A stretch of DNA of 64,000 nt. Origin: an uncultured Oribacterium sp. (GTDB taxonomy: Bacteria > Bacillota > Clostridia > Lachnospirales > Lachnospiraceae). Location: positions 104,367 to 168,366 of the forward strand of contig CAMKKZ010000005.1 in the NCBI GenBank assembly GCA_946413525.1, written 5' to 3'. The position numbers and the translations under genes were made by a program. Positions 8,185 to 17,573 of the stretch are shown piece by piece; position 1 is the first letter of the stretch; every line of letters starts with the position of its first letter. A model generated the notes under the pieces. It searched no databases, was not told where the DNA came from, and was given only the letters and a program-made list of their open reading frames with translations.

Positions 8185-9735
8185 TTGTCACTGCTGTATT
8201 TTGCGGTTTTTTTAATCATACTGGTATTCATGTGTTTTGCCAGCTTTGTTCTTGGCAAAAACAGGGAAAGAGAAGAATATGCAAAAACAATAGGAACTGC
8301 GGAGGAAAAATCGAGAGAGATTATTGATGACGCAATCCGGACTGCGGAAAACAAAAAAAGGGAGGCATTGCTTGAAACAAAGGAGGAGGCATTAAAAGCC
8401 AAAAACGATCTTGACAGAGAAATCAAGGATCGAAGGAAGGAAGTCACCGAGCTTGAAAAGCGGATGCTGAAAAGGGATGAGATGTCCGAAAAGAGGGCGC
8501 AGCAGCTTGACCAGAAGGAAACGGACATACAAAAAAGGTCAGATAAACTAAAGAACAAGGAAGTAGAAGCTGAAAAGCTTCTGGATCAAAGGCTGGCAGA
8601 ATTGGAAAGGATATCCGGCCTTACAAAGGATCAGGCCAGGCTGGAGCTGCTGGAATCGGTTGAGGACAGCATCAAGCATGACACGGCCATGATGATCCGG
8701 GAATATGAAAACCGGGCCAGGGAAGAAGCGGAGAAAACTGCCCGTGAATATATCGTGGATGCCATTCAGAGGTGCGCTGCGGATCAGGTGACCGAATCCA
8801 CGGTTTCCGTAGTGCAGTTGCCGAATGATGAGATGAAAGGAAGGATCATAGGACGGGAGGGGCGGAATATCCGTACACTGGAACAACTGACGGGAGTTGA
8901 ACTGATAGTCGATGATACTCCGGAAGCGGTCGTTTTGTCCGGCTTTGACCCGATACGCAGGGAAGTGGCGCGGATAGCTTTGGAGAAGCTTATTGTGGAC
9001 GGCCGCATCCATCCTGCAAGGATTGAAGAGGTGGTGGAGAAGAGCCAGAAGGAAGTTGAGGAGAGCATAAAGCAAGAAGGGGAGGCGGCAATCCTGGAGG
9101 TTGGGACGCACGGCATTCATCCGGATCTTGTGAAGCTGCTTGGAAGAATGAAGTTTCGTACATCCTTCGGACAAAACGCTCTCCGGCATTCGATAGAAGT
9201 AGCGCATATTTCCGGATTGCTTGCGGAAGAGCTGGGGCTTGACGCAAGAATGGCCAAGAGAGCTGGCCTTTTGCATGATATTGGAAAAGCAATTGACCAT
9301 GATATGGAAGGCACCCATGTGCAGCTTGGGGTCGATCTTTGCAAAAAATATCACGAGCCGGAGGTAGTCATCAATTCTGTGGCCTCTCATCATGGAGGAA
9401 CGGATCCCACGTCCTTGATCGCGTGCATTGTAGCCGCGGCGGACGCGATTTCCGCAGCCCGTCCGGGAGCCAGGAGAAAGTCTTTGGAAACCTATACCAA
9501 CCGCCTGAAAGAGCTTGAAGACATAGCCAATTCTTATCATGGGGTTGAAAAGACTTTCGCTGTGCAGGCCGGACGAGAGGTCAGGATCATGGTTATCCCG
9601 GAGCAGGTTTCCGACGACGCCATGACAATTATGGCTCACGATATTGCGAAACAGATACAGGACCAGATGCAGTATCCGGGCGTTATCAAGGTGAGCATTA
9701 TCCGTGAATCAAGAGCGGTGGACTACGCGAAGTAG
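8185..9735 (+). CDS. rny: ribonuclease Y
   Basis: Membrane-anchored endoribonuclease that initiates mRNA decay. From the chosen start it is 516 residues, the normal size. In order it has an N-terminal membrane helix (about residues 4-24), a long charged coiled coil (about 28-190), a KH domain ([21 protein letters not shown]) and an HD domain with LRHSIEVAH and [13 protein letters not shown] place the start at TTG 8185 because AAAGGAGGTG lies 8 nt upstream and the membrane helix then begins normally; an upstream in-frame extension to 8128 lacks a ribosome site. A strong terminator follows. Confidence 0.95.
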   Translation: MSLLYFAVFLIILVFMCFASFVLGKNREREEYAKTIGTAEEKSREIIDDAIRTAENKKREALLETKEEALKAKNDLDREIKDRRKEVTELEKRMLKRDEMSEKRAQQLDQKETDIQKRSDKLKNKEVEAEKLLDQRLAELERISGLTKDQARLELLESVEDSIKHDTAMMIREYENRAREEAEKTAREYIVDAIQRCAADQVTESTVSVVQLPNDEMKGRIIGREGRNIRTLEQLTGVELIVDDTPEAVVLSGFDPIRREVARIALEKLIVDGRIHPARIEEVVEKSQKEVEESIKQEGEAAILEVGTHGIHPDLVKLLGRMKFRTSFGQNALRHSIEVAHISGLLAEELGLDARMAKRAGLLHDIGKAIDHDMEGTHVQLGVDLCKKYHEPEVVINSVASHHGGTDPTSLIACIVAAADAISAARPGARRKSLETYTNRLKELEDIANSYHGVEKTFAVQAGREVRIMVIPEQVSDDAMTIMAHDIAKQIQDQMQYPGVIKVSIIRESRAVDYAK

Positions 9736-9785
9736 TTCGGCCTATGGGCAATCGGAAGTTTCGCGCGACCCTTGACCGTGATGAG

Positions 9786-9822
9786 GAACGCATATCCCTT
9801 TCGGATATGCGTTCTATTATTA
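9786..9822 (+). terminator. intrinsic terminator after rny
   Basis: Perfect 12-bp stem GAACGCATATCC / GGATATGCGTTC with loop CTTTC, followed by TATTATTATC. Confidence 0.8.
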
Positions 9823-9892
9823 TCACAAAGTCGCCAGCCTCCATTGTGATGGATAGAGCTTGAATACCTTGATTATGATAGGAAAAGAGAGC

Positions 9893-11044
9893 ATGAAGTT
9901 TTTTCATTTGTCGGACCTGCATATAGGCCTGAAATTATTTAACAGAGATTTAAAAGAGGATCAGGCATATGTTTTTCACCGCATTGCGGAGTTGGCGGGG
10001 CAGGAAAAACCTGATGCCGTTATCATAGCGGGGGATATTTATGACAAGGCTGTTCCATCCGCGGAAGCAGTCGAATTGTTTGATTCATTTATCTCCTGGA
10101 TAATGGAGTCTGCGCCGAATGCTGAAATCATGGCTGTCAGCGGCAATCATGACAGCGCCCAAAGGCTTAATATTTTTCGCAACGTGTTGAAAAAGCAGCA
10201 TGTTCATATGGTTGGAATGCCGCCAGGAAATGAGGAGGAGGGGATCGAAAAGCTTACGCTGCAGGATGAGTTCGGTCGCATACACTTTTATCTTTTGCCA
10301 TTTATCAGGCCATCCATGGTCAGGGGATTATTCCAGGAAAGGGAGGATGGAACAGCATTGACATATAATGAGGCCGTCAGCGGGCTCATTGGAAGGGAGA
10401 AGATCAATGATAAGGAAAGGAATGTGCTGGTGAGCCATCAATTCTATCTTCCTTCGGGAATGTCGCCCGAGAGTGTTGAACGTATGGATTCGGAAATACG
10501 GACGGTTGGGGATATTGATGAGGTCAATGCGGACATCCTGCAGGCCTTTGATTACGCGGCGTTGGGACATATTCATAAGCCAATGAAGGTGGGGAGTGAA
10601 TATTACCGATATTGCGGAACACCGCTGGCCTGTTCCGTCAGTGAGGCGGGTCAGGAGAAGGGGATCGTCGTGGTGGAAATGCAAGAGAAGGGCCGGACGA
10701 TCATTCGGACGCTGCCGATCAAGCCTCTGAGAGAAGTGAAAATTATAAAAGGGGAACTTGCCCAACTGCTCCGGCAAGGCTCGGAGGATTACGCGCTCAT
10801 CATCCTGACAGACAAAAAAGAACTTGATGTTCTGGATATGCAGGATAGGCTCCGGCACGCGTTTCCGAACGCGCTTGAAATACGAAGGGAGAGCTTTGGG
10901 GAGGGAACTTCAATCGAAGGGTATCTGCCGGAAAGAGAACTGGACGCGCTGTCGTTATGCCAGTCCTTTCTGGGTGATCTTGATGAGGATGACAGGGATA
11001 TTTTGAAAGATGTCATCAATGCGGTGCGGGAGGATGAGGAATGA
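9893..11044 (+). CDS. sbcD: exonuclease subunit SbcD (Mre11 type)
   Basis: Metallophosphoesterase nuclease subunit of the SbcCD complex, which opens hairpins and processes DNA ends. The 383-residue product shows the metal-binding series HLSDLHIG, AGDIYD, SGNHD and, later, GHIHKP. The start is the ATG at 9893, beginning MKFFHLSDLHIG as in the family; an in-frame extension to 9860 is unlikely. The stop overlaps the sbcC start by 4 nt (ATGA), so the two are translationally coupled. In a genome this rich in palindromic repeats, hairpin cleavage by SbcCD is likely to be in steady demand (inference). Confidence 0.95.
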   Translation: MKFFHLSDLHIGLKLFNRDLKEDQAYVFHRIAELAGQEKPDAVIIAGDIYDKAVPSAEAVELFDSFISWIMESAPNAEIMAVSGNHDSAQRLNIFRNVLKKQHVHMVGMPPGNEEEGIEKLTLQDEFGRIHFYLLPFIRPSMVRGLFQEREDGTALTYNEAVSGLIGREKINDKERNVLVSHQFYLPSGMSPESVERMDSEIRTVGDIDEVNADILQAFDYAALGHIHKPMKVGSEYYRYCGTPLACSVSEAGQEKGIVVVEMQEKGRTIIRTLPIKPLREVKIIKGELAQLLRQGSEDYALIILTDKKELDVLDMQDRLRHAFPNALEIRRESFGEGTSIEGYLPERELDALSLCQSFLGDLDEDDRDILKDVINAVREDEE

Positions 11045-14000
11045 GACCAATCAGGCTGACCATGCAGGCATTTGGCTCTTACGGCAGGAAGACAAGCATT
11101 GATTTCACATGCCCTTCCCAAAATTTCTTTCTTATCACCGGAGACACGGGAGCCGGGAAAAGCACCATTTTCGATGCCATTGTTTTCGCGCTCTATGGGG
11201 AGGCAAGTTCAAATAGCAACAAAAAGGATGGCGTGGAGCTGCAAAGCCAGTTCGTAAGTTATGGGATTGAACCCTTTGTAGAGTTGGAATTTTCAGAAGC
11301 AAAGGGAGTGCATGCGTCTGTCTTTTCCGTGCGGCGTATTCCGAGGCACATTCGCTCATTGAGGAGGGGGAAAGGGGAGAAGGAAGAAAAGGAGAAGGTT
11401 TCCCTGATCATGCCGGATGGGGCTGAATATCCCGGGAACAAAAAAGAAACGGATGAAAAGATTCAGGAAATAATAAAACTCAGCAAAATTCAATTCATGC
11501 AGCTTGCCATGATCGCCCAGGGAGAATTCATGGAGATGCTTCGGTCGGATTCCAATAAGAAAAAAGAAATATTCAGAAAGCTTTTTCGGACGTCTTTTTA
11601 TCAGAACATTGTAGAAGAGCTGGGCAGGCGCAGGAAGGATGAGGAGCAGGAAATTGACAGGATCAGGACGGAGTTCAGAAGCGAGGCTGCCCGCGTCATT
11701 ATCCCCGACTTGCCTGATGATGAGTTGAAAGGGGAGCTGGAGCGGCTCCGAGAGGAAATCCTTCATTCTGCAAAATCGAGCGTGACATGCATGGAGGGTT
11801 TTGTCACGGGACTTGGCAGTCTTCTTGAGAGGATAAAGGAATCAGAAGAGGAAGCCGGACAAAAATATGCGGAGCTTTCGGCTATAAGGGATGCGCGGAG
11901 GGATGCCTGCGCAAAGGCTGCCGCGCTGATGGAGGCATATACCAGGCTGGATGCGGCCGAAAAGGAGCTGGCCGAGTGCAAAAAAATCATGCCGGAGATG
12001 AAGGCGGCAGAGAAGCTGGCTTTTGATATTGCGGCAGCCTATGAGGTCAGGGCGGCATATCAGCGCCTGGAGGATGCGGATAAGGCGGCGCGCGCAATGG
12101 AAAAAGAGCTGGCTGATTGCAGGCAGGCGGTTCCCGGTCTGGAGGAAAGGCTTGCGGAGGCAGCGAAAAAGGAAGAAGCGGCAAAAAAGGAGAGGGATTC
12201 TGAACTGGAGCGTTTCAGCAAGCTGTCAGAGAAGGTAGAAAAAGCGTTTTCGCTGTTTGAAAGAATAGATAACGCGGAACAGAAACTGCTTCAAAAGAAG
12301 AATGCGTACGCTTTGGCGAAACAGAAGCTGGAGGAGGCTGAAACGTCAAGGGCGGAATTAGAAAAAAAGGAATCCGAATGGCGTGATACTGAGGAGAAGC
12401 TGGGAGACGCCAATATGAAATTGGAATCCTGGAAACAGCAAATGGACGAGGCGGAAAATATAAGATCTGAAGCTTCAGCCGCAGGAACCGCGCTGGAGGA
12501 TATCGGTAAGCAGAAAAAGAGGCTTGACAAGCTTCAAAAAGATTATTTTGAGGCTTCTTCCGCATACCATGAAAAGAATTCGGAATATGAGAAAAGCATG
12601 ACTGCTTTTTTGAACGCCCAGGCCGGCTTCCTTGCTTCACGTCTCCTTCCCGGGGTGGCCTGTCCTGTATGTGGTTCCAAAGAGCACCCATCCCCGTGTG
12701 GGATGTTGCCGCATGAAGCGGTATTGTCGAAGGAGGGGCTGGATCTTCTTGCGGAGGAGCTGTCTTCCCTGAATCGAAAACAAATGGATAAATCCGGCAT
12801 GGCGGGCGCCGCGCTTGCGCGGCTTAAGGAGAAGGAGGGGCAATATGCCGATCTTCTTTTGCGTCTTCGTGAACATATGGCGAAGCATATTCCGGACATT
12901 CCTGATGATCTTTCCATTGGGGAAGCGCAAAAGATCATAGAGAACTGGAAGAAGAAGCTCGATTCCCAGGGCGGGGAGCTTCGGGATAATGCGGCAAAAT
13001 TCCTTGCTGCGCAGAGGTCTTTGAAGGAGGCTGCGGAAAAGAGGGTGTCGCTGCGCGCCGCAATTGAGTCTGAATCGAAAAAAGCTTCATATGCCGGGGA
13101 AGAGGTGGCAGCGGAGTCCGCGGTCCTGGAAGATTTGAAGGGGCAGCAGTCATTTTCGACCAGGCTGGATGCCCAGGAAGCCCTGAAAATTGCCTCTGAA
13201 AGAAAAAAAGAGAAGGAATCTGAATATGCGCGGATTTATTCGGATCTGATGAGGGCAAGAAAAGACAGGGAGCAGACAGACGCGGTGATTCAACGCTGTA
13301 AAAAGGAATTGCCTGAAAGGGTCAAAGAAAAGGAAGAAAGAGAAGAGGAATACAGGGACATCATGCGGGACAGGGGCATGGGGGAGGAGAGCTGGAAATT
13401 ATATGCGGCGCAGTATCAAAAAGCCGAATCCCAACGTCTCCTTGACCGGTACTCTGAATTCGGCAGGAGGATGGCTTCGGCGGAGGGGGCCATGGAGGCG
13501 GCGAGAAAGCTGATCAATGGACGTGAGAGACCGTGCATGGAGCGGTTGGAAGCGGAAAGAAAGGAAGCGGAGGAGAATTTTCAGAAGGCCGTGATAAGCT
13601 GGGAAGAATTAAAGGGCGATTATCGGACGGACAGCTCAGCCTATCAGGCGCTGTCTTTCAAAATTGACGAACGGGAAGAAAAAGCCCGGAAATACGCAAG
13701 GATTGACAGTCTTTTTGAACGTCTGGCAGGCAGGAGAAGCGGCGGGCGAATGGATATAGAGACATATGTGCAAAGGTATTATCTGCAAAGAATATTATAT
13801 GCCGCGAACCGCCGCTTCCGGGAAATGTCGGCGGGGCAGTTTGAGTTTCGTATGGTGGAGGCGGAACAAGCGGGTGAGGGACGAAACCGCGGATTGGATC
13901 TCATGGTATATTCTTTCGTGACCGGGAAGGAAAGGCAGGTCAGGACGCTTTCCGGGGGCGAGTCCTTCATGGCAGCCCTTTCTCTGGCTTTGGGGATGGC

Positions 14001-14244
14001 GGATCAGATTCAGGAAAATTCTGCTGCTGTGAATATTGACATCCTGTTTGTGGATGAAGGCTTCGGTTCCCTGGATGAACATTCAAGAGGACAGGCGGTG
14101 AGGGTGCTTGCGAAGATGGCAGGTGGCGGGTCGCGCCTTATAGGAATCATTTCCCATGTGACGGAACTGCGGCAGGAGATTGAGGATCAACTGCTGGTTT
14201 CCAAGGGTCCGGAGGGAAGCACGGCAAAATGGAGGCTCAGCTAA
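11041..14244 (+). CDS. sbcC: exonuclease subunit SbcC (Rad50 type)
   Basis: SMC-like ATPase partner of SbcD. The 1067 residues comprise an N-terminal Walker A GDTGAGKST (34-42), long coiled coils to either side of a zinc hook CPVC (Cys541, Cys544), and a C-terminal head with the signature LSGGESF (about 970) and Walker B DILFVDEGFGSLD. It starts at ATG 11041 inside the sbcD stop. No terminator was seen before the convergent hup gene. Confidence 0.96.
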   Translation: MRPIRLTMQAFGSYGRKTSIDFTCPSQNFFLITGDTGAGKSTIFDAIVFALYGEASSNSNKKDGVELQSQFVSYGIEPFVELEFSEAKGVHASVFSVRRIPRHIRSLRRGKGEKEEKEKVSLIMPDGAEYPGNKKETDEKIQEIIKLSKIQFMQLAMIAQGEFMEMLRSDSNKKKEIFRKLFRTSFYQNIVEELGRRRKDEEQEIDRIRTEFRSEAARVIIPDLPDDELKGELERLREEILHSAKSSVTCMEGFVTGLGSLLERIKESEEEAGQKYAELSAIRDARRDACAKAAALMEAYTRLDAAEKELAECKKIMPEMKAAEKLAFDIAAAYEVRAAYQRLEDADKAARAMEKELADCRQAVPGLEERLAEAAKKEEAAKKERDSELERFSKLSEKVEKAFSLFERIDNAEQKLLQKKNAYALAKQKLEEAETSRAELEKKESEWRDTEEKLGDANMKLESWKQQMDEAENIRSEASAAGTALEDIGKQKKRLDKLQKDYFEASSAYHEKNSEYEKSMTAFLNAQAGFLASRLLPGVACPVCGSKEHPSPCGMLPHEAVLSKEGLDLLAEELSSLNRKQMDKSGMAGAALARLKEKEGQYADLLLRLREHMAKHIPDIPDDLSIGEAQKIIENWKKKLDSQGGELRDNAAKFLAAQRSLKEAAEKRVSLRAAIESESKKASYAGEEVAAESAVLEDLKGQQSFSTRLDAQEALKIASERKKEKESEYARIYSDLMRARKDREQTDAVIQRCKKELPERVKEKEEREEEYRDIMRDRGMGEESWKLYAAQYQKAESQRLLDRYSEFGRRMASAEGAMEAARKLINGRERPCMERLEAERKEAEENFQKAVISWEELKGDYRTDSSAYQALSFKIDEREEKARKYARIDSLFERLAGRRSGGRMDIETYVQRYYLQRILYAANRRFREMSAGQFEFRMVEAEQAGEGRNRGLDLMVYSFVTGKERQVRTLSGGESFMAALSLALGMADQIQENSAAVNIDILFVDEGFGSLDEHSRGQAVRVLAKMAGGGSRLIGIISHVTELRQEIEDQLLVSKGPEGSTAKWRLS

Positions 14245-14314
14245 TTGCAAGTGGGAATTTCTGCGGCATAAACTATGCTTGATCCTGCCGTGCTTTAACC
14301 TATGGCTGTGAATT

Positions 14315-14608
14315 TCAAGGCTCTCTCCTTGATTTTCTGTTGACTTTCTTTTTCAGTTCGCTTCCGGGATGAAAAACGGGAATCAAGGCGGCGGGTATAT
14401 TTATTATTTCACCTGTGCTGGGGTTTCTGCCTGTGCGGGCGGCTCTTTTTCGGACTTCAAAGGTACCAAATCCCAGGATTCGAACCTTTTCATCTTGGGA
14501 TAGTTGTTCTTTAATCGTCTCGGTAAACGCCTTTATTACGCTTTTCGCTGTATCGAAAGAGATGTTCGCATGTTCCGCAACTGACATGGTCAGGTCCGCT
14601 TTATTCAT
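14315..14608 (-). CDS. hup: HU-family DNA-binding protein
   Basis: Small nucleoid protein that bends DNA as a dimer. The 97-residue product has the HU core and the beta-arm motif GFGTFEVRKRAARTGRNP. The start is the ATG at 14608 (MNKADLTMSVAEH), with GGAGG 6 nt upstream on the minus strand; an in-frame ATG four codons earlier precedes the ribosome site and is rejected. It is convergent with sbcC and divergent from the secreted protein at 14823. Confidence 0.95.
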   Translation of the reverse strand: MNKADLTMSVAEHANISFDTAKSVIKAFTETIKEQLSQDEKVRILGFGTFEVRKRAARTGRNPSTGEIINIPAALIPVFHPGSELKKKVNRKSRREP

Positions 14609-14626
14609 ATTTTCCTCCATATTACA

Positions 14627-14720
14627 CAGGCATGAACTATGCGTCGAACATGGTTCACGCCGTATTTGATGACTTCCACAGGGATATGTCTTGATTTGGC
14701 AAAGCCGAATCGAGACTGGT
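14627..14720. repeat. dispersed intergenic repeat with GCCGTATTTG core
   Basis: The segment CATGGTTCACGCCGTATTTG followed by ACTTCCACAGGGATATGTC resembles 25087-25150 (CATGGGTTATGCCGTATTTG, CATCCCACAGGGATGCGTCC) and 52547-52612 (CATGGTTGATGCCCAATTTG). Function unknown. Confidence 0.45.
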
Positions 14721-14822
14721 CAGCCGAAAATCAAGCCATCCTATGACGGAGACTTAACTGTCGATAATGGTACCACATTTAAAAACGGGCTTCAAGCCTG
14801 GGAGGGGGAAAGGGAGTTTGTT

Positions 14823-16115
14823 ATGATGAACACGAAGATGAGCAGAATCACAGGCGCATGCGGATTTCATGCCGCTTTTCGCATTCGACTTTTTGAGGGG
14901 CTGGAAGCTGTTTCTATAAAATTATTTGCAATAGCTTGCGTCTTTGTGCTGCTAATGCCTGCCGACTTCCCATCGTTTGCCGCACAGTGGGAGCAGGATG
15001 AAACAGGGTGGTGGTATGTGTACGATGATGGCACATACCCGTTTTCAAAATGGGAATACATAGATGGGAATTGGTATTATTTTGATGAAAACGGGTATAT
15101 GGCCCATGACTGCTGGATCGGAAATTATTATGTAGGAAGCTCCGGCGCCATGCTGACGGATACCGTGACCCCGGACGGGTACCGTGTTGGACCGGATGGC
15201 GCATGGATAATGGACAGCGTGGTTCCGGACATTGATTCCCCAATTAGTGAGGAGAATATTCTCGCTATTGCGGATGCTTATGACGCGGATGGCGCATTCA
15301 TCCTGAGGGATGGCGTTAACAGAGGGGATTCCCTGCTGCGCTGGACCAGCGGATCCACAAGCAATGCCGGCGCAATGGACACATGTGTTCATGAGCAGTT
15401 CCATTCATATACGTTAAATAACGGGAGCTTTGACTGGCTTACAGGTGCTTTTACCGCCGCTTACTATGTGGGAAGCGGCCAGACGATCATGATGCCCGAG
15501 CTGAAAAGCTATAGAACGGAAGAGTGGTCCTCGCAAATCCCGTCGAGGCTGCGCACATTTCGCTATGATACTTACGTACAACAGGGTTCCAACGCGTCAG
15601 CTAATGTAATTGGAGCATATGGTCTTTTGAACGAATTTTCCGCTTACTGCTGGGGCATGCAGAATCAAATCAATCTTTTTGATTACTATAACAGTCAACG
15701 CTTTGACCTTAATACATGGGGGCCATTCGTGGTGGCCTGCGAGAACAACTGGCTTGCCTTTCTTGAATTTCGCTATTACATTCTGGGCTATCTTCGCTAC
15801 GCAAGGGAAAATTATCCGGAAATATGGCAGGAGATGATGAATAATCAGGCGTTTGTTAATATATATTGCCTCATGGAAAGAAGATTTGAAAGTTTAATTG
15901 CCGCGTATCAGGCATGTCAGGAGACGATTCTTCGGAGGGGAACGGATCTTGGAATCAGAGTGCGATTCGTTGACGGAATGATATATTTAGAACGACAGGG
16001 AATTGGTTCGACAGCCAGCGGACCGGAATTCCGGAATCTGCTGATAGAAGAAATCGCGTCGCTAGAACTGCAGGGGGAGGAGCAGGAGTTGTTTTCCAGG
16101 AGTTCGATTTTTTGA
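14823..16115 (+). CDS. secreted protein with cell-wall repeats and HExxH motif
   Basis: Predicted exported protein of 431 residues; I do not recognise a named family for its C-terminal half. A hydrophobic segment (SIKLFAIACVFVLLMPADF, about residues 26-44) follows an unusually long, basic N terminus and looks like a signal peptide or anchor. Residues about 52-105 carry two or three choline-binding-type repeats (GWWYVYDDG, GNWYYFDENGYM). At 190-194 lies HEQFH in CVHEQFHSYT, a zincin-type HExxH, and NEFSAY (Glu271) follows about 80 residues later as a possible third zinc ligand. Metallopeptidase activity at the wall is inferred from the motif alone. The ATG at 14823 has GGGGGAAAGGGAG upstream. 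Confidence 0.7.
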   Translation: MMNTKMSRITGACGFHAAFRIRLFEGLEAVSIKLFAIACVFVLLMPADFPSFAAQWEQDETGWWYVYDDGTYPFSKWEYIDGNWYYFDENGYMAHDCWIGNYYVGSSGAMLTDTVTPDGYRVGPDGAWIMDSVVPDIDSPISEENILAIADAYDADGAFILRDGVNRGDSLLRWTSGSTSNAGAMDTCVHEQFHSYTLNNGSFDWLTGAFTAAYYVGSGQTIMMPELKSYRTEEWSSQIPSRLRTFRYDTYVQQGSNASANVIGAYGLLNEFSAYCWGMQNQINLFDYYNSQRFDLNTWGPFVVACENNWLAFLEFRYYILGYLRYARENYPEIWQEMMNNQAFVNIYCLMERRFESLIAAYQACQETILRRGTDLGIRVRFVDGMIYLERQGIGSTASGPEFRNLLIEEIASLELQGEEQELFSRSSIF

Positions 16116-16253
16116 GGGGGCTAATATTTCGCTGGGAGGATCGGCGTTAACGGGCTCCCAAGGCCATCTCGTAGGCTGTGGGTAAGCGGCTTGTCCTTAT
16201 GGCCTTCCTGCGGAGCCTCGGTACTGAAGCCGTCGTTGGGTTTTCCAAAGACG

Positions 16254-16305
16254 GCTTTCGTCATCATCCTGTCGATTCCCGAGAAGGCAGGATGATGACG
16301 AAAGC
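16254..16305. repeat. 18-bp perfect inverted repeat between convergent genes
   Basis: GCTTTCGTCATCATCCTG (16254-16271) pairs with 16288-16305 across a 16-nt loop. No T-run follows on either strand, so terminator function is uncertain, although it lies between two converging genes. Confidence 0.7.
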
Positions 16306-16428
16306 GGTTATTGCCGGATAGTTTCCCAAAGCCGGAATTCCAGGAATCCTTGTTTTTCTTTTGCATGTGCATTTATGCATGAGAATGCTTTCGGATTGGG
16401 CTTTCCAATGCGGCGCAATCTTTAGAAT

Positions 16429-17232
16429 TTAAATCTTTAGAATTTGTCTTTCTTTTGCGAAAGAGGAGTTCGGGAAGCGCAATCTGGCGTTTTTTTCCAT
16501 TTCATCCAGCATCAGGTCATTATGGCAGGGGTCGTGATGTGTCAGCAAAAGCTGCTTTGCGTGTGCCATTGCGGCAATCTTGATTCCCGTGGCGGCTGTT
16601 GAATGTCCAAAGCCCCTATGGCAAAGATATTCCGCGTCTGTATATTGAGCGTCATAAATCAGAAGGGAACAGTCTTTTGCGAAATCTACCAGCTCCAGTT
16701 CTTTTCCCTCGCCGTGCTCAAAGTCAGTGGCATAGACGACTGAGCCTTGATCCGCGTCAACGCGGATGATCGCGCCACCACCTGGATGACGGGAATCCAT
16801 AGTCGAGACGTGCAGGCTGCCAAGCTGGAAATCTATGGGAAGGGTGGAAAAGGAAGTGGCCGCGGCGTACTGGTGGATTTTCAATGGCCAGTAAGGCTGT
16901 GAGAAAATGCGATCTATCGCGCTTTTGATATCATAGCCTTGAAGCTCTTTCCCATATAGATGAATTTCCCTGTCTTTTTCCATCAGTGCCGGAAAAAAGG
17001 GAAGCCCAAGGATGTGATCCAGATGCAAGTGTGAAAATAGGATGGATATATGCGCGTCCTTCTCCGGAACGGAACTGACAATGCCGCTTCCCGCGTCGAA
17101 ATAAATCACCTCCCGGCCGCTGACAAGGCGAAAACAGGAGGTGGCTCCGCCGTATTTCCTGTAGGCATCTCCGAATACCGGGACAGATCCCCTGGCTCCC
17201 AGGATTTCAATGAAAAGAGTGTCTGTATTCAT
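16429..17232 (-). CDS. MBL-fold metal-dependent hydrolase
   Basis: Cytoplasmic metallo-beta-lactamase-fold protein of 267 residues. The opening LGARGSVPVFG with YGGATSC is typical of a class of stand-alone MBL phosphodiesterase-like proteins. Metal ligands are visible: His68, His70, Asp72 and His73 in SHLHLDH, His in DSRHPGGG, Asp in VYATDFEHG and His in LTHHDP. The substrate is unknown. The ATG at 17232 is preceded by GGAGGAGGC. Its ribosome site abuts a copy of the leader repeat (17249-17340), and it is divergent from a GAF-GGDEF gene, which may hint at nucleotide signalling. Confidence 0.85.
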   Translation of the reverse strand: MNTDTLFIEILGARGSVPVFGDAYRKYGGATSCFRLVSGREVIYFDAGSGIVSSVPEKDAHISILFSHLHLDHILGLPFFPALMEKDREIHLYGKELQGYDIKSAIDRIFSQPYWPLKIHQYAAATSFSTLPIDFQLGSLHVSTMDSRHPGGGAIIRVDADQGSVVYATDFEHGEGKELELVDFAKDCSLLIYDAQYTDAEYLCHRGFGHSTAATGIKIAAMAHAKQLLLTHHDPCHNDLMLDEMEKNARLRFPNSSFAKERQILKI

Positions 17233-17248
17233 CTTGTCAGCCTCCTCC

Positions 17249-17340
17249 TTTATTAAAGTGGTTTTATGCTCGCTTTAATTCCTGACAAACAGATGCGGTA
17301 TCGCAAACTGCATAGCTCTTTCGTTAAAATGTCTGTTTGA
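17249..17340 (-). repeat. leader repeat upstream of the MBL gene
   Basis: Read on the minus strand: GCTATGCAGTTTGCGATACC, GTTTGTCAGGAATTAAAGCG, then CCACTTTAATAAAGGAGGAG, which is the gene's ribosome binding site. Same family as 4915-5056 and 26675-26775. Confidence 0.8.
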
Positions 17341-17573
17341 CTGCTTTCGCAAATGGCTCAAATATAATTTCATTATCTCTTGTGGGGCGAGAATGTCCTA
17401 ATTCAGGATGTCCAATATTGAAGAGCTTTAACTCGCATTAAGTATAACAGGATTATTCATATTTGTCATTGCTTTGTTAGGGCTAAATGCGATATTATTT
17501 ATATCCAAGGCGTACATGGTTGCTGTCATTTTGACAAATGCATGATGGAAACAGAGAGGAAGGGAGTTTGCTT

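Noticed and set aside
8548..9639. 363-codon frame antisense to rny
   Set aside because: Long, but a shadow of the rny codon pattern; the product is Phe/His/Arg-rich without domains.
14463..14490. GGATTCGAACC resembling a tRNA T-arm
   Set aside because: It is coding sequence of hup and no acceptor or anticodon stem surrounds it.
16121..16372. 83-codon minus-strand frame
   Set aside because: Spans an inverted repeat between convergent genes and has no ribosome site or family.
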